A stretch of 64,000 bases of DNA from Candidatus Hydrogenedentota bacterium (GCA_013359265.1 JABWCD010000030.1:62001-126000), one strand, 5' to 3'; shown: positions 27,365 through 37,754, counted from the stretch's first letter. Notes: generated by a model from the sequence alone, not told the origin. Numbers and translations: made by a program.

Positions 27365-28180
27365 TTACTGTAGAGGCGCCGCGTCGTCCTTCCGATTCAG
27401 AATCATGTAGACCACCAGGGCAATCACGGCCGCAATCGGCGTCGTGATGGCGACACTCGCCAGCCACGATCCCATCGCCGGCATTACGTTCTCCACGCCG
27501 ACACGCCATATCCATGAGGTCAAGTACACCTCGGCTACTGTATCGGACCCCGGAACGGGAAACGTCCAGCCTTCTCCTGGGTCGCGCGAAAGTATGAGCG
27601 TGACAGTTGGCGCGGCCAAGTCAAGCAGGTCCATGAGCAGATCGAATCCCGCCCAGGATAGCGCCGCGACGAGCACGAGCCGCTCGGCGCACGGCGGGCA
27701 ATTGCACCACCAAATCCAGACGTAGCATGCCGCGACCGCGAGCGCAAAAAAGACCCCCCGCAGTACGAGGCCTATCATTGGGCCAGGCGCGTTACCGGCA
27801 TCGAACATCGTTTGGTCCCAGCCAAGCCGCGGCACAACGCGCGAGATCAGCAACAAGATGACGAGCAACACGACGAGCCGGGTCTCGGGCATGGATGCAA
27901 GCCAGTGCGGCTTGCCTGCAGTGATGCGCCGTTGCGCCTGCAGGAGCACGAGCAGCACCGAGGCAATTACCGCGCAGCCCACAACGAAATTCCACGCGAC
28001 GTATACGATGGATTCGTAGTATGGCGCCAAGCGATAGGCGAGAATCGCGCCATTCGCAAATTGCAGCACAAGGGCAACGGAACGCGCCGCAAGAAGCACC
28101 GCCGCGGCGATCGCGACGCGCCGTCCAAAGGTCATAGCGATTTGGATCGATTGCGGCTGGACCTCCGCAGCGTCGCTCAT
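27365..28180 (-). CDS. Multi-pass membrane protein of unknown function
   Basis: A 271-residue integral membrane protein with about six hydrophobic helices (near 20-40, 50-75, 95-115, 130-155, 165-185 and 235-258). A CNCPPC motif follows the fourth helix and is the only striking feature; it might bind metal or form a disulfide. I do not recognise a family. The ATG at 28180 has GAGG seven bases upstream. Longer in-frame starts would overlap gltA by over 100 bp and are rejected. It lies 67 bp downstream of gltA and is convergent with the secreted protein gene. Confidence 0.65.
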   Translation of the reverse strand: MSDAAEVQPQSIQIAMTFGRRVAIAAAVLLAARSVALVLQFANGAILAYRLAPYYESIVYVAWNFVVGCAVIASVLLVLLQAQRRITAGKPHWLASMPETRLVVLLVILLLISRVVPRLGWDQTMFDAGNAPGPMIGLVLRGVFFALAVAACYVWIWWCNCPPCAERLVLVAALSWAGFDLLMDLLDLAAPTVTLILSRDPGEGWTFPVPGSDTVAEVYLTSWIWRVGVENVMPAMGSWLASVAITTPIAAVIALVVYMILNRKDDAAPLQ

Positions 28181-28247
28181 TGCCCGTCCTCGTAGTTGAA
28201 CGGAAACGGCCCTCCACGCGGAGGACCGTCTTGCTTCCGAATTCGCG

Positions 28248-29525
<1,278 letters not shown>

Positions 29526-29615
29526 GCTTCGTCTCCATTCACTACAAAAAACCAGAATGGCCGCCGTTCCGCGCAATGGGAGCGCACCCAAATCCCCCTG
29601 GTGGCTGGAGAGAGA

Positions 29616-29644
29616 ATAGTACCTTTACGGGTCATGTTAATCAA
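29616..29644 (-). promoter_or_regulatory. gltA promoter
   Basis: On the minus strand TTGATT (29644-29639) and TACTAT (29621-29616) are 17 bp apart. The start would be near 29610, giving an 85-nt leader to the gltA ATG. The -35 box shares bases with the palindrome at 29642-29661. Confidence 0.55.
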
Positions 29645-29661
29645 ACCCGGATCGGGGTTTG
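29642..29661. promoter_or_regulatory. Interrupted palindrome spanning both divergent -35 boxes
   Basis: CAAACCC-ggatcg-GGGTTTG has perfect 7-bp arms. With one mismatch the symmetry extends to 10-bp arms. The left arm runs into the gltA -35 box and the right arm into the -35 box of the dehydrogenase promoter, so one bound protein could block both promoters. Confidence 0.5.
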
Positions 29662-29687
29662 AATCGCCCCACGACGACCTGCATAGT
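29659..29687 (+). promoter_or_regulatory. Promoter of the sugar dehydrogenase gene
   Basis: TTGAAT (29659-29664) and CATAGT (29682-29687), 17 bp apart, each matching consensus at 4/6. The start would be near 29694, leaving a 20-nt leader with GGGGAGAG just before the ATG. Confidence 0.5.
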
Positions 29688-29713
29688 ATCGGCCAATCAC
29701 CGGGGAGAGTTTT

Positions 29714-30847
29714 ATGCATTCCGTCAAACGTCTAATCATTGCGGCGTCGTGTCTTGCGCTGCTGGCATCGATGGTCGCGCCGGCCGCGGCGGAAATTCGG
29801 CTGGGCACAATTCGCTTGCCCGACGGGTTCCGAATCGAGACCTATGCCGAAAACGTATACAACGCGCGGCAAATGGCCCTCGGTGCGAACGGCACGGTGT
29901 TCGTCGGTTCGCGCGACAAAGGGGCCGGCCAGGTGTACGCAGTCGTCGATACGAACAAGGATGGCAAGGCCGATGAGGTCCACGTTATCGCAAAAGGCCT
30001 GACGCAACCGAGTGGCGTGGCATTCCGCGATGGGGCGCTTTACGTCGGCGCCGTGAACCGCGTCTTGCGGTACGACAACATCGAGTCCACCTACATGAGC
30101 ACGCCGGAGCCGGCGGTGGTGACCGAGGCGTTCCCATCCGACGCGACGCACGGTTGGAAGTTTATCGCGTTCGGGCCGGACGGGAAACTGTACGTGCCCG
30201 TTGGCGCGCCCGCCAATATCGGCGACCCGCCGGCCGGCATGCACGCGTGCATCACGCGAATGAACCCGGACGGCACGGGCCTGGAAATCTTCGCGAAAGG
30301 CGTGCGCAATACCGTGGGTTTCGACTGGCATCCGCTCACTCAAGAACTCTGGTTTACGGATAACGGCCGCGATCTGATGGGACCGGACCTTCCGCCGGAC
30401 GAACTCAACCGCGCGCCGCTACCGGGTATGCATTTCGGATACCCGCACTGGTTTGGAAAGAGCGTGCCCGATCCAAAATACGGCGAAGGCCGAAAAGCGG
30501 AGGAGTTCACGCCCCCCGTTCAGGACCTGGCCCCGCACGCCGCCGCAATTGGCATGCGCTTCTATACCGGCACGATGTTTCCCGAGAAGTATCGCAATCA
30601 GATTTTCATCGCCGAGCACGGCTCGTTCGAGCGCAAACCGCCCTTGGACCCGACGGGATACTGCATTTCCTGTGTCACCTTGGACACGGACGGAAACGCG
30701 GCGTCGTATGAGACCTTTGCCCGCGGCTGGATGCAGAGCGGCACAGCATGGGGCCGGCCCGCGGACGTCTTGGTCATGCCGGATGGCGCAATCTTGGTCA
30801 GCGACGATACGGCGAATTGCATATACCGAATCGCCTACGCGAAATGA
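29714..30847 (+). CDS. Secreted PQQ-dependent-type sugar (sorbosone/glucose) dehydrogenase
   Basis: A 377-residue exported six-bladed propeller of the GSDH family. Residues 1-27 are a Sec signal peptide ending AAA-E. Family segments include LPDGFRIETYAENV, QPSGVAFRDGALYVG, KGVRNTVGFDWHP and LWFTDNGRD. Members oxidise aldoses or sorbosone with PQQ or pass electrons to cytochromes; some relatives use other cofactors. Nearby multiheme cytochromes could accept the electrons, which is inference. No pqq synthesis gene is in the window. It is divergent from gltA and shares its regulatory region. Confidence 0.85.
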   Translation: MHSVKRLIIAASCLALLASMVAPAAAEIRLGTIRLPDGFRIETYAENVYNARQMALGANGTVFVGSRDKGAGQVYAVVDTNKDGKADEVHVIAKGLTQPSGVAFRDGALYVGAVNRVLRYDNIESTYMSTPEPAVVTEAFPSDATHGWKFIAFGPDGKLYVPVGAPANIGDPPAGMHACITRMNPDGTGLEIFAKGVRNTVGFDWHPLTQELWFTDNGRDLMGPDLPPDELNRAPLPGMHFGYPHWFGKSVPDPKYGEGRKAEEFTPPVQDLAPHAAAIGMRFYTGTMFPEKYRNQIFIAEHGSFERKPPLDPTGYCISCVTLDTDGNAASYETFARGWMQSGTAWGRPADVLVMPDGAILVSDDTANCIYRIAYAK

Positions 30848-30857
30848 TCCAGCCGTT

Positions 30858-32849
30858 CTACTTTTTGTCGTCGCTGTCCATGATGGCGGAGGCCATCATC
30901 GGGTCTGTTGCGGGCTTGGGCTCCGCTACGACCGGTTGCACCGCATTCTTTACTTCGCGCTCGTACTCCAGCCCGTGGCGCTCCTTGAAGTCTTCTTCGG
31001 TGATGCGACCCGTGATCCACGACCAGTTCATCGGGTACGTTTCCGGATCGAGAATCATGTAGTACATGTGCCACACGAGGATCGTCCCTACGGCGAGCCA
31101 TGCCTCGTAGTAGTGAATCGTGGCCGCAATGTCGAGGAAGAGTTTCGAGAAGTACCTCATGAAGTCCTCGGCAAACCACATGCAGAGACCGGTAATTCCC
31201 ATGAGCACCGAGCCCCACATCATGCCCCAGTATTCCAGCTTCTCGGAGTAGCTGTACCGGTCGTATTTGGGTTGCTCTTTCCGAAGGCCGACCGCGTACA
31301 GCAGGTTTGCGAACAGATCGCGCACATCGCACACGCGCGGCAATAGCGACAGCACTTCCTTCCTGCCTTTCCGGCTGAACAACCCATGCAGCATGTGCAC
31401 TATGAGCAATACGATCAGCACGGCCCCGGCCCAGCGGTGAATGCTGCTGCGCATTTCGATGCCTGCACCGTTGAAGAAGATCATCTTCAGCCAGTAATTG
31501 TCCGGAAATCGCAACGCAAAGCCGGAAATTGCAAGCACCGTGAAGGAAATCATGAGCACGAAGTGGCCCAACGTCTGCCCAAGCGAGAAGCGGCGATAGG
31601 CATTCGGCCCGCGCAATTCCGCACGGAATTTCACGGCCATGTGCCGCAGCATCAGCAGCGAATTGTGAAACACCATTCCGCCAATGAGCAGCACGATCAG
31701 CCAGATATAGACTACGCGCACAATGCCTACCGCGAGCTGCCCCGAATCGGTGGGAATGATATGGACGGGACTCGCGGCGAAGTTTTCGGTGGCCCCCTCG
31801 TGGCAGGCCCCGCACGTTTTGACCAGGTTGGCCTTGTTAATCGACGACGCTGGATCGTCCTGCGGTAGGATTTCGTGTGCGCCATGGCAACTCGCGCAAC
31901 TTGCAATAACCTTTCCGCCGGCGGTCGACGCCATGCCGTGATAACTGTCCATGTAGCTCGCCTGCAGGTGCGTCGCGATCCCGTATTTCATCATCACGGT
32001 TTCGTCTTCGTGACATTTCGGGCACGTCGATCGCGACACCATTTGCGCGGCCAGAATGGACTCCTCTGTCTTGGGCGGTTCGATGGCGTGCTCGCCGTGA
32101 CAGTCCACACAGCTCGGTGCGTCCTTAATGCCGGCGACCAGCGCGCGACCGTGAATGCTCCGGTTGAATTCAGCCAGTTCCTTTTCGTGGCACTTGCCGC
32201 ACGTGGTATGAATGTGCGCGCGTGCAATGGGCGAGTTCGCATCGTTTGACGGAAGAATTTCGTGCGCGCCGTGGCAGTCGGAGCAGACAGCCGCCTTGTC
32301 GTTGCCCGCAGCAATCGCTATCGCGTGGACGCCCTTCAAGTACGACTCGGACGGTTCGGATATCGACACCATGTGTTTCTTGACGAGGCTGGCGTCCGAG
32401 TGACAGCGCCCACAGGTCTGCGCAAGATTGCGCGGGTTGGTCATCGACAACGGGTCGTCGCCCGAGCGCGTATCGTGCTTACCGTGGCAGTCGATGCAGC
32501 CTCCCACGTCTTTGTCACCGCTGGCAAGCGCTTTTCCGTGCAGGCTGAGTGTGTAGGCGTCGGCCTCCGCGTGGCACGCGCCGCAGTTTACCGGTTTCAA
32601 GTCCGGATCGTGCGGTAGTTCCTCGATGTCGGCGTGGCAGGATGCGCATCCGATCGTGCCGTGAATCGATTCGGAAAAGGCCTTCGCGTCGAGATACATG
32701 GATTTTGCGACGCCACCGCCCATGTCCTTGGTAAGGTTCGGATCGCTGTGGCAGACCATACACTCTTCATCGGTGGGCGCAGCGGCCGCGGTAATGCAAG
32801 CAAGTGACACAACGACGATAGCGAGTTGGCTGACGGTATGCGTGCTCAT
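30858..32849 (-). CDS. Eleven-heme cytochrome c fused to a cytochrome b membrane domain
   Basis: A 663-residue protein. After a signal peptide (1-24) there are eleven CXXCH heme-c sites between about residues 30 and 375, several followed by GKH/GAH/GEH that offer the second axial His. From about 395 onward there is a four- to five-helix membrane domain of the formate-dehydrogenase-gamma / cytochrome b561 type, with heme-b His candidates in IHRWAGAVL and HMLHG and in IHYYEAW and WHMYYM. The heme domain is periplasmic. Such fusions move electrons between the quinone pool and periplasmic partners; direction is not evident. It follows the 19-heme gene by 65 bp. Confidence 0.9.
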   Translation of the reverse strand: MSTHTVSQLAIVVVSLACITAAAAPTDEECMVCHSDPNLTKDMGGGVAKSMYLDAKAFSESIHGTIGCASCHADIEELPHDPDLKPVNCGACHAEADAYTLSLHGKALASGDKDVGGCIDCHGKHDTRSGDDPLSMTNPRNLAQTCGRCHSDASLVKKHMVSISEPSESYLKGVHAIAIAAGNDKAAVCSDCHGAHEILPSNDANSPIARAHIHTTCGKCHEKELAEFNRSIHGRALVAGIKDAPSCVDCHGEHAIEPPKTEESILAAQMVSRSTCPKCHEDETVMMKYGIATHLQASYMDSYHGMASTAGGKVIASCASCHGAHEILPQDDPASSINKANLVKTCGACHEGATENFAASPVHIIPTDSGQLAVGIVRVVYIWLIVLLIGGMVFHNSLLMLRHMAVKFRAELRGPNAYRRFSLGQTLGHFVLMISFTVLAISGFALRFPDNYWLKMIFFNGAGIEMRSSIHRWAGAVLIVLLIVHMLHGLFSRKGRKEVLSLLPRVCDVRDLFANLLYAVGLRKEQPKYDRYSYSEKLEYWGMMWGSVLMGITGLCMWFAEDFMRYFSKLFLDIAATIHYYEAWLAVGTILVWHMYYMILDPETYPMNWSWITGRITEEDFKERHGLEYEREVKNAVQPVVAEPKPATDPMMASAIMDSDDKK

Positions 32850-32914
32850 TTCAAACGATACCTCCCGCTGCGCTTGGGCAGGGGCGCTTGGAACTTGTCA
32901 GAACAGGGCGTGCG

Positions 32915-35689
32915 TCATTTGTATCCAAACACCATCGACCAAACGATAAAACCGACCAGCGAAAATCCGACGACGAGGGCAACCGTCCCGAATATTGCCG
33001 CCCAGAATTTGAACTCTCTCGCCGCCTGCGGGGCGATTCGCTTCTCGAGTTCCCCGCTCTGGGCCAGTTCCTCGTAATACCGTGGGCGTTCTTCCTTCAG
33101 TTCGTCCTCGCTGATAAGGCCGGTAAACATGGCCATGTCCATCGGGAATTTCTCGGGCCTAAAGTGCGTATTGAAAAAGTGAATGGTGAAGATGAAGCCC
33201 ACGGCCAGCAACGCCTCGTCGCTGTGAATAATCGTCGCGACGTTAATGACCCATCCGGGCAATATCAGGGTGAACGTCTCGGGAAACCACAACATGAGGC
33301 CCGTCGACCCAATAATCGCCACGCCCCAGAACACCGCGAAGTAGTCGAATTTCTCCCAATAGGTCCATTCGCCGTACGATGGCCGAGGCCCCTTTCCTCG
33401 GAACCACTTTACCGTCGCGAGAAACTCGCGCACGTCGCGCCACATTGGAAGCAGGGATCCCGTGCCGAGCAGCATTTGGCTCCATGTCGAACCCGTTTTG
33501 CGCTTGCGCTGGACGACGTAGGCCAAGTGAATGACGAACACAAGGAACATCGCCACAGCGCAGATGCGATGGATCGTGCCCATCGTGTAGAAGCCGCCCA
33601 TGACATTTGACAGAGCTTGCGCCCACCCCATATACGAGAACTTCAAGGCCATGCCGGTTAAGGCAAGCCCGAAGAAACTGAGGATAAGTACGAAGTGCAT
33701 CTGCCGCACCACGGGGTCAAAGCGGCGAACCATCCGGCGCTCGGTGTGCGCGGCGGCCGCTTTGCGTTTGCGCATTTCCTTCAGCGACCGCGGAAACCAC
33801 ATGAGCGTGTGAATTCCGAAGAACCCGAAGGTGCCGACCAACAGCGCCGTCATGCCCCAGAACGCGAAGAACAGCGCCGGGTACTTCTCCGGATCGTGGT
33901 GCGTCGCGTGCGTCAGGTAACCTGCGAACCGGCGATTCGCACCGGGGTGACACTGCGCGCACGTCTGCACGATGTTGTCGCGGCTCAAATGCGAATTGGG
34001 GTCGGAGACTGGAAGCGCGTCGTGCGCCCCGTGACAATCGTGACACCGTGCCGCAACGTCCGCGCCCAGTTTCGACACCTTGCCGTGGTAGGTGTCGAAG
34101 TATGTTTCCGTGACGTCTTCGTGGCACTTACCGCAGGTATCGACGATGTCAAGGCGAAATGTCTCGTCGTCGGCGCGCGCGATATTGTGCGCGGTATGAC
34201 AATCGCTGCACACGGGTAGCGGCTTGTCCGTCGTGGTCACCAGCGGAGAGTGAACACTGTCGAGGAACGTCTCCTCGACTCCGTTGTGGCAACTCCCGCA
34301 CGTATTGGGAATGTTCGTGGGATGCACGCTGGATGCCGGATCGCCTGGCGGCAACGGGTTGTGCGCCGTGTGGCAGTTGGTACAGGTCGCCGAGACTACA
34401 AGCCCGGACGCGAGCAAGCCTTTCCCATGCACGCTTTCGGAATAGCTTTCGACAATGCCCGAGAACTCCTCCGGCAAACGCGTCGCCGCCTTCTCCCCTG
34501 CGCGGTGACAACGCCCACACAGGTTCGGCACATTGGACGGAAACGTCGGCGATGCCGGATCGATTTTGCGTTGCGTAGTGTGGCCCGCATGACAATCGAG
34601 GCAACTCGGCGCATCGGGATCGCCCTTCGCAAACAATTGCCCGTGGATGCTCGCGGCATGCAGTTGCACCTGGTCGTCGTGGCAGATCGAGCAATCCACG
34701 GCGGATGCCACCGTCTCGCATGGCCGCGGGAGCGCCGGCGATGCGCCCGTATGGCATTGTGCGCAGCGCACGGTCGAATGCGCGGAGTTCAGGACCTCAT
34801 CGGCGCTCACGGCGGCGATCGTCCCGCCGGCGCTTGCGACCGGTTTATCGTGGCAGGCCATGCAATCCCGATCGCTCACGCCTTCGTCGTAAAATACCTT
34901 GCGGGCTTCGTGCGCCTGGTGGCAGTCCACGCAGACCGGCACCTTCTGTGGGTCTTTCTCCCAGAGTTCGCCGTTGATGACCTTCCGGTGGACCTCTTCG
35001 ATCAATGCGTGGCACTGTGTGCATGTCGATACCACGTTGTCCCGGTGTATGGAGGATTCGGGGTCGGTGTGCGGCAACACATTGTGCGCGGTGTGACAAC
35101 TGGTGCAAACAGCGGTCACCTTCAGTCCCTGCTGCAACAATCCCGTCGCGTGCATGCTGTCTTCGTAGTTCTCGAGAATGTCGTGCTGCGAAACGTTGCG
35201 CGTTTGCGCAACGGGCGCGTTCTCTGCGTGGCATTGCGCGCACATGTGGGGAATGTTGATGGGATTTGTTCGCGACTTTGGATCGTCCGGCAACCGAATG
35301 TCGTGGGCCGTATGGCAATCGGCGCAGGAAGGCGCCAGCGGGTCGTTCCTCTCCACCGCCATGCCGTGCAGGCTTTTCGCGTAAACCGCTGCTTCGTCGG
35401 AATGGCATGCGGTGCAGTCAACCGGCTTGATTTCCCCTGTATGAGGAACTTCGGTGATGTCGGCGTGGCAACCGACGCACCCAATCCCGGCGTGGATATT
35501 GTTTGCGTAGGCTTGCTCGTCGACAAACAGGGACTTCGTGCCACCGTCAGGCAGGTCTTTGGTCAGGCTCGAATCATTGTGGCAAACGAAGCACTCCGCG
35601 TCGTCCTGCGCAAACGCACACGGAAGACACGCCAGGGCGAGGAAGAATCCAACGACCCCGAAATACTGGTGTTTCCCCCCGGAAACCAT
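32915..35689 (-). CDS. Nineteen-heme cytochrome c fused to a cytochrome b membrane domain
   Basis: A 924-residue protein built like the next gene but larger. A signal peptide (about 1-27) is followed by nineteen CXXCH sites up to about residue 620, many as CXXCHTAH or CXXCHAD in alternating spacing, which suggests growth by repeat duplication. The C-terminal 300 residues are a cytochrome-b-type domain with His candidates in MHFVLIL, IHRICAVA, VIHLAYV and IHSDEALL. It should sit in the inner membrane with its heme wire in the periplasm. The ATG at 35689 has only a weak AAGAAG site; a strong promoter lies upstream. No catalytic subunit is next to it. Confidence 0.9.
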   Translation of the reverse strand: MVSGGKHQYFGVVGFFLALACLPCAFAQDDAECFVCHNDSSLTKDLPDGGTKSLFVDEQAYANNIHAGIGCVGCHADITEVPHTGEIKPVDCTACHSDEAAVYAKSLHGMAVERNDPLAPSCADCHTAHDIRLPDDPKSRTNPINIPHMCAQCHAENAPVAQTRNVSQHDILENYEDSMHATGLLQQGLKVTAVCTSCHTAHNVLPHTDPESSIHRDNVVSTCTQCHALIEEVHRKVINGELWEKDPQKVPVCVDCHQAHEARKVFYDEGVSDRDCMACHDKPVASAGGTIAAVSADEVLNSAHSTVRCAQCHTGASPALPRPCETVASAVDCSICHDDQVQLHAASIHGQLFAKGDPDAPSCLDCHAGHTTQRKIDPASPTFPSNVPNLCGRCHRAGEKAATRLPEEFSGIVESYSESVHGKGLLASGLVVSATCTNCHTAHNPLPPGDPASSVHPTNIPNTCGSCHNGVEETFLDSVHSPLVTTTDKPLPVCSDCHTAHNIARADDETFRLDIVDTCGKCHEDVTETYFDTYHGKVSKLGADVAARCHDCHGAHDALPVSDPNSHLSRDNIVQTCAQCHPGANRRFAGYLTHATHHDPEKYPALFFAFWGMTALLVGTFGFFGIHTLMWFPRSLKEMRKRKAAAAHTERRMVRRFDPVVRQMHFVLILSFFGLALTGMALKFSYMGWAQALSNVMGGFYTMGTIHRICAVAMFLVFVIHLAYVVQRKRKTGSTWSQMLLGTGSLLPMWRDVREFLATVKWFRGKGPRPSYGEWTYWEKFDYFAVFWGVAIIGSTGLMLWFPETFTLILPGWVINVATIIHSDEALLAVGFIFTIHFFNTHFRPEKFPMDMAMFTGLISEDELKEERPRYYEELAQSGELEKRIAPQAAREFKFWAAIFGTVALVVGFSLVGFIVWSMVFGYK

Positions 35690-35728
35690 AAAAAACTTCT
35701 TTCCGAACCGGCTGGCCGGAACACCTGC

Positions 35729-35745
35729 CCGGATGTTGCATCCGG
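35729..35745 (-). promoter_or_regulatory. Hairpin in the leader of the cytochrome transcript
   Basis: CCGGATG-ttg-CATCCGG, perfect 7-bp arms and a 3-base spacer, lies between the predicted start (about 35771) and the ATG (35689). It could be an operator (17-bp symmetric site) or an RNA hairpin affecting translation. Confidence 0.4.
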
Positions 35746-35777
35746 CCCCCAAAGTGCTCCGCGCACAGTTCGCCCTA

Positions 35778-35805
35778 ATTATGCCACAAAAGGGATCATT
35801 TTCAA
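35778..35805 (-). promoter_or_regulatory. Promoter of the multiheme cytochrome genes
   Basis: On the minus strand TTGAAA (35805-35800) and CATAAT (35783-35778) with a 16-bp spacer, each 5/6 to consensus. It lies just past the end of lpd and should give the cytochrome pair its own transcript. Confidence 0.65.
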
Positions 35806-35839
35806 AATGCCGGCGGCGGCGCCTAGTCCCAGTACTGCA

Positions 35840-37228
35840 CTAGATATTGATTTCGCGCCCAGCGACGGCGAGGGCAGCTTCCTTAACTGCTTCCGACAGC
35901 GTCGGATGGGCGTGACATGTCCGTGCGATGTCTTCGCTCGATGCCCCAAATTCCATCGCAATTGCCGCCTCGGCGATGAGGTCGCCCGCGCGGGGACCGA
36001 TGACGTGTACCCCGAGTACGCGGTCGGTCTGTGCGTCGGCGAGAATCTTTACGCGGCCCTCGGTGCTGCCGAGCGCCTTCGCGCGCGCGTTTGCCATAAA
36101 GGGGAACACGCCTTTCCGGTAGGCGATGCCGGCTTCCTGGAGTTGTTCTTCGGACTTGCCGACGGTGGCGATCTCCGGGTGCGTGTACACGATTCCGGGA
36201 ATGCAGTCGTAATTCACGTGTCCGTATCCGCCGGCGATGTGTTCGGCGCAGGCGACGCCTTCTTCTTCCGCCTTGTGCGCAAGCATCGGTCCGCGCACGA
36301 TGTCGCCAATCGCGTAAACGCCCGGTGCGCTGGTCGCGAAATGCTCGTCTATTGAAATGAACCCGCGCGCGTCCGTCTCAACCCCGACAGTTTCCAGCCC
36401 GATGTCTACTGTGTTCGGCGTACGCCCAACGGCGACCAACACACGGTCACACATAATCGGCGCACTGCCTTCAATAACCACGGTACACTTGTTGCCTTCG
36501 ACCGTTGCGCCAACAACCTTGCTGCCGAGCCGGAATTCCATCCCCTGCTTCTTGAACACTTTCTCCGCTTCGCGCGCGAGTTCAAGGTCCATGCCCGGAA
36601 GGATTCGATCGAGGTATTCGAGCACGGTGACCTTCGCGCCGAGCCGCTGCCACACGGAACCCATTTCGAGACCGATGTACCCCGCGCCGATGACGACGAG
36701 GTGCCCCGGCACTTCAGTGTATGACAACGCTTCGGTGCTCGACCCGATTCGATCGGCGACGAATTCGACGCCTTTGATGGTAGCGGGTTTGCTGCCCGTC
36801 GCGATGACGATATGCTTCGCCACCAACTCGACACGTTCGGCCGACTCGACAATCACTTTGTTGAGCCCGGCAATTCGTGCGCGGCCTTCGTACCGCGTTA
36901 TAGTGTGCTTCTTGAAAAGCCCTTCGATGCCCTTGGTGAGTTGACGGACGATTCCGTCCTTGCGTTTCATCATCGTATCGAGATCGAGCATGACCTCGCC
37001 CACGCCAACGCCATGCGTCTTCAGTTCATGTTTGGCCGCGACGAAATGTTCGCTGGATTCCAGGAGCGCCTTGCTCGGAATGCACCCAATGCGCAGACAG
37101 GTGCCGCCAAGGGCTTTCTCGAGTTCGACACAGGCGACGTTCAGACCGAGCTGCGCGGCGCGGATCGCGGCGACGTAGCCCCCGGGCCCCGCCCCGATAA
37201 TGACGACGTCATGTGTCTGTTGGCCCAT
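35840..37228 (-). CDS. lpd: Dihydrolipoyl dehydrogenase (E3)
   Basis: Reoxidises dihydrolipoamide of 2-oxo-acid dehydrogenase complexes, reducing NAD. The 462 residues are typical. GAGPGGYVAA (12-21) is the FAD dinucleotide fold, Cys44 and Cys49 in GGTCLRIGC form the redox disulfide, GAGYIGLEMG is the NAD fold, and His441 with Glu446 in HAHPTLSE form the catalytic pair. The ATG at 37228 is preceded by GGAGGGGG and overlaps the lspA end by 20 bp. It is the last gene of sucA-sucB-lspA-lpd, so its first partner is the 2-oxoglutarate complex. Confidence 0.96.
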   Translation of the reverse strand: MGQQTHDVVIIGAGPGGYVAAIRAAQLGLNVACVELEKALGGTCLRIGCIPSKALLESSEHFVAAKHELKTHGVGVGEVMLDLDTMMKRKDGIVRQLTKGIEGLFKKHTITRYEGRARIAGLNKVIVESAERVELVAKHIVIATGSKPATIKGVEFVADRIGSSTEALSYTEVPGHLVVIGAGYIGLEMGSVWQRLGAKVTVLEYLDRILPGMDLELAREAEKVFKKQGMEFRLGSKVVGATVEGNKCTVVIEGSAPIMCDRVLVAVGRTPNTVDIGLETVGVETDARGFISIDEHFATSAPGVYAIGDIVRGPMLAHKAEEEGVACAEHIAGGYGHVNYDCIPGIVYTHPEIATVGKSEEQLQEAGIAYRKGVFPFMANARAKALGSTEGRVKILADAQTDRVLGVHVIGPRAGDLIAEAAIAMEFGASSEDIARTCHAHPTLSEAVKEAALAVAGREINI

Positions 37229-37745
37229 GTGCAGCTTCCCCCTCCTGCTTGCGCGGCGCGAACAGCCGTGCACCAAACAACAAGAACACGCCCACCATTA
37301 CCGCCAGATCAGCAACGTTGAACACGCCCGTGCGGATCGGCCCCCAGACCTCCATCACCATAAAGTCGACGACAATGCCATCGTTGGCGATTCGGTCGAT
37401 CATGTTTCCGATCCCGCCGCTCAACAACAACGCGATCGCAACGACATCCGGTCCTCGCAACTCCGCGCTCATAAAGACATAGTACGTGAGCGCAACGAGC
37501 ACGACGCTCGTGAATACCGTGAATATCCAAAAACGCGCCGCGCGGGGTAGCGTTGCGCCAAGGCTTAGGAACGCTCCCTCGTTTTCCGCGTACTGCAACG
37601 CGAAGAACTTTCCGGCAACTTCGATCTTTCCCGAGGATTTCAACCTGTCCGTGGCGATGTGTTTCGTGGCCTGATCGCAGCCAACGGACGCGACGACTAT
37701 CAACAACACGAGGACCGCACGCAGTTTCAATGGAATCGACTTCAT
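37209..37745 (-). CDS. lspA: Lipoprotein signal peptidase (signal peptidase II)
   Basis: Cuts prolipoproteins before the lipidated Cys. The 178 residues have four membrane helices. The conserved DQATK (24-28), NEGAFLSLG (55-63), GGIGNMIDR (110-118) and VFNVAD (141-146) motifs are present; Asp117 and Asp146 are the catalytic aspartates. The ATG at 37745 has TAGGTG six bases upstream. It is placed between sucB (9 bp upstream) and lpd (20-bp overlap), an odd location for this housekeeping protease. The window holds at least one likely substrate (10678-11142). Confidence 0.95.
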   Translation of the reverse strand: MKSIPLKLRAVLVLLIVVASVGCDQATKHIATDRLKSSGKIEVAGKFFALQYAENEGAFLSLGATLPRAARFWIFTVFTSVVLVALTYYVFMSAELRGPDVVAIALLLSGGIGNMIDRIANDGIVVDFMVMEVWGPIRTGVFNVADLAVMVGVFLLFGARLFAPRKQEGEAAHGPTDT

Positions 37746-37754
37746 TCGGCACAC

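Noticed and set aside
30835-31815. Long minus-strand frame inside the 11-heme cytochrome gene
   Set aside because: It is a shadow frame with Arg/His-rich composition and no conserved motif; the other frame has eleven CXXCH sites and a cytochrome b domain.
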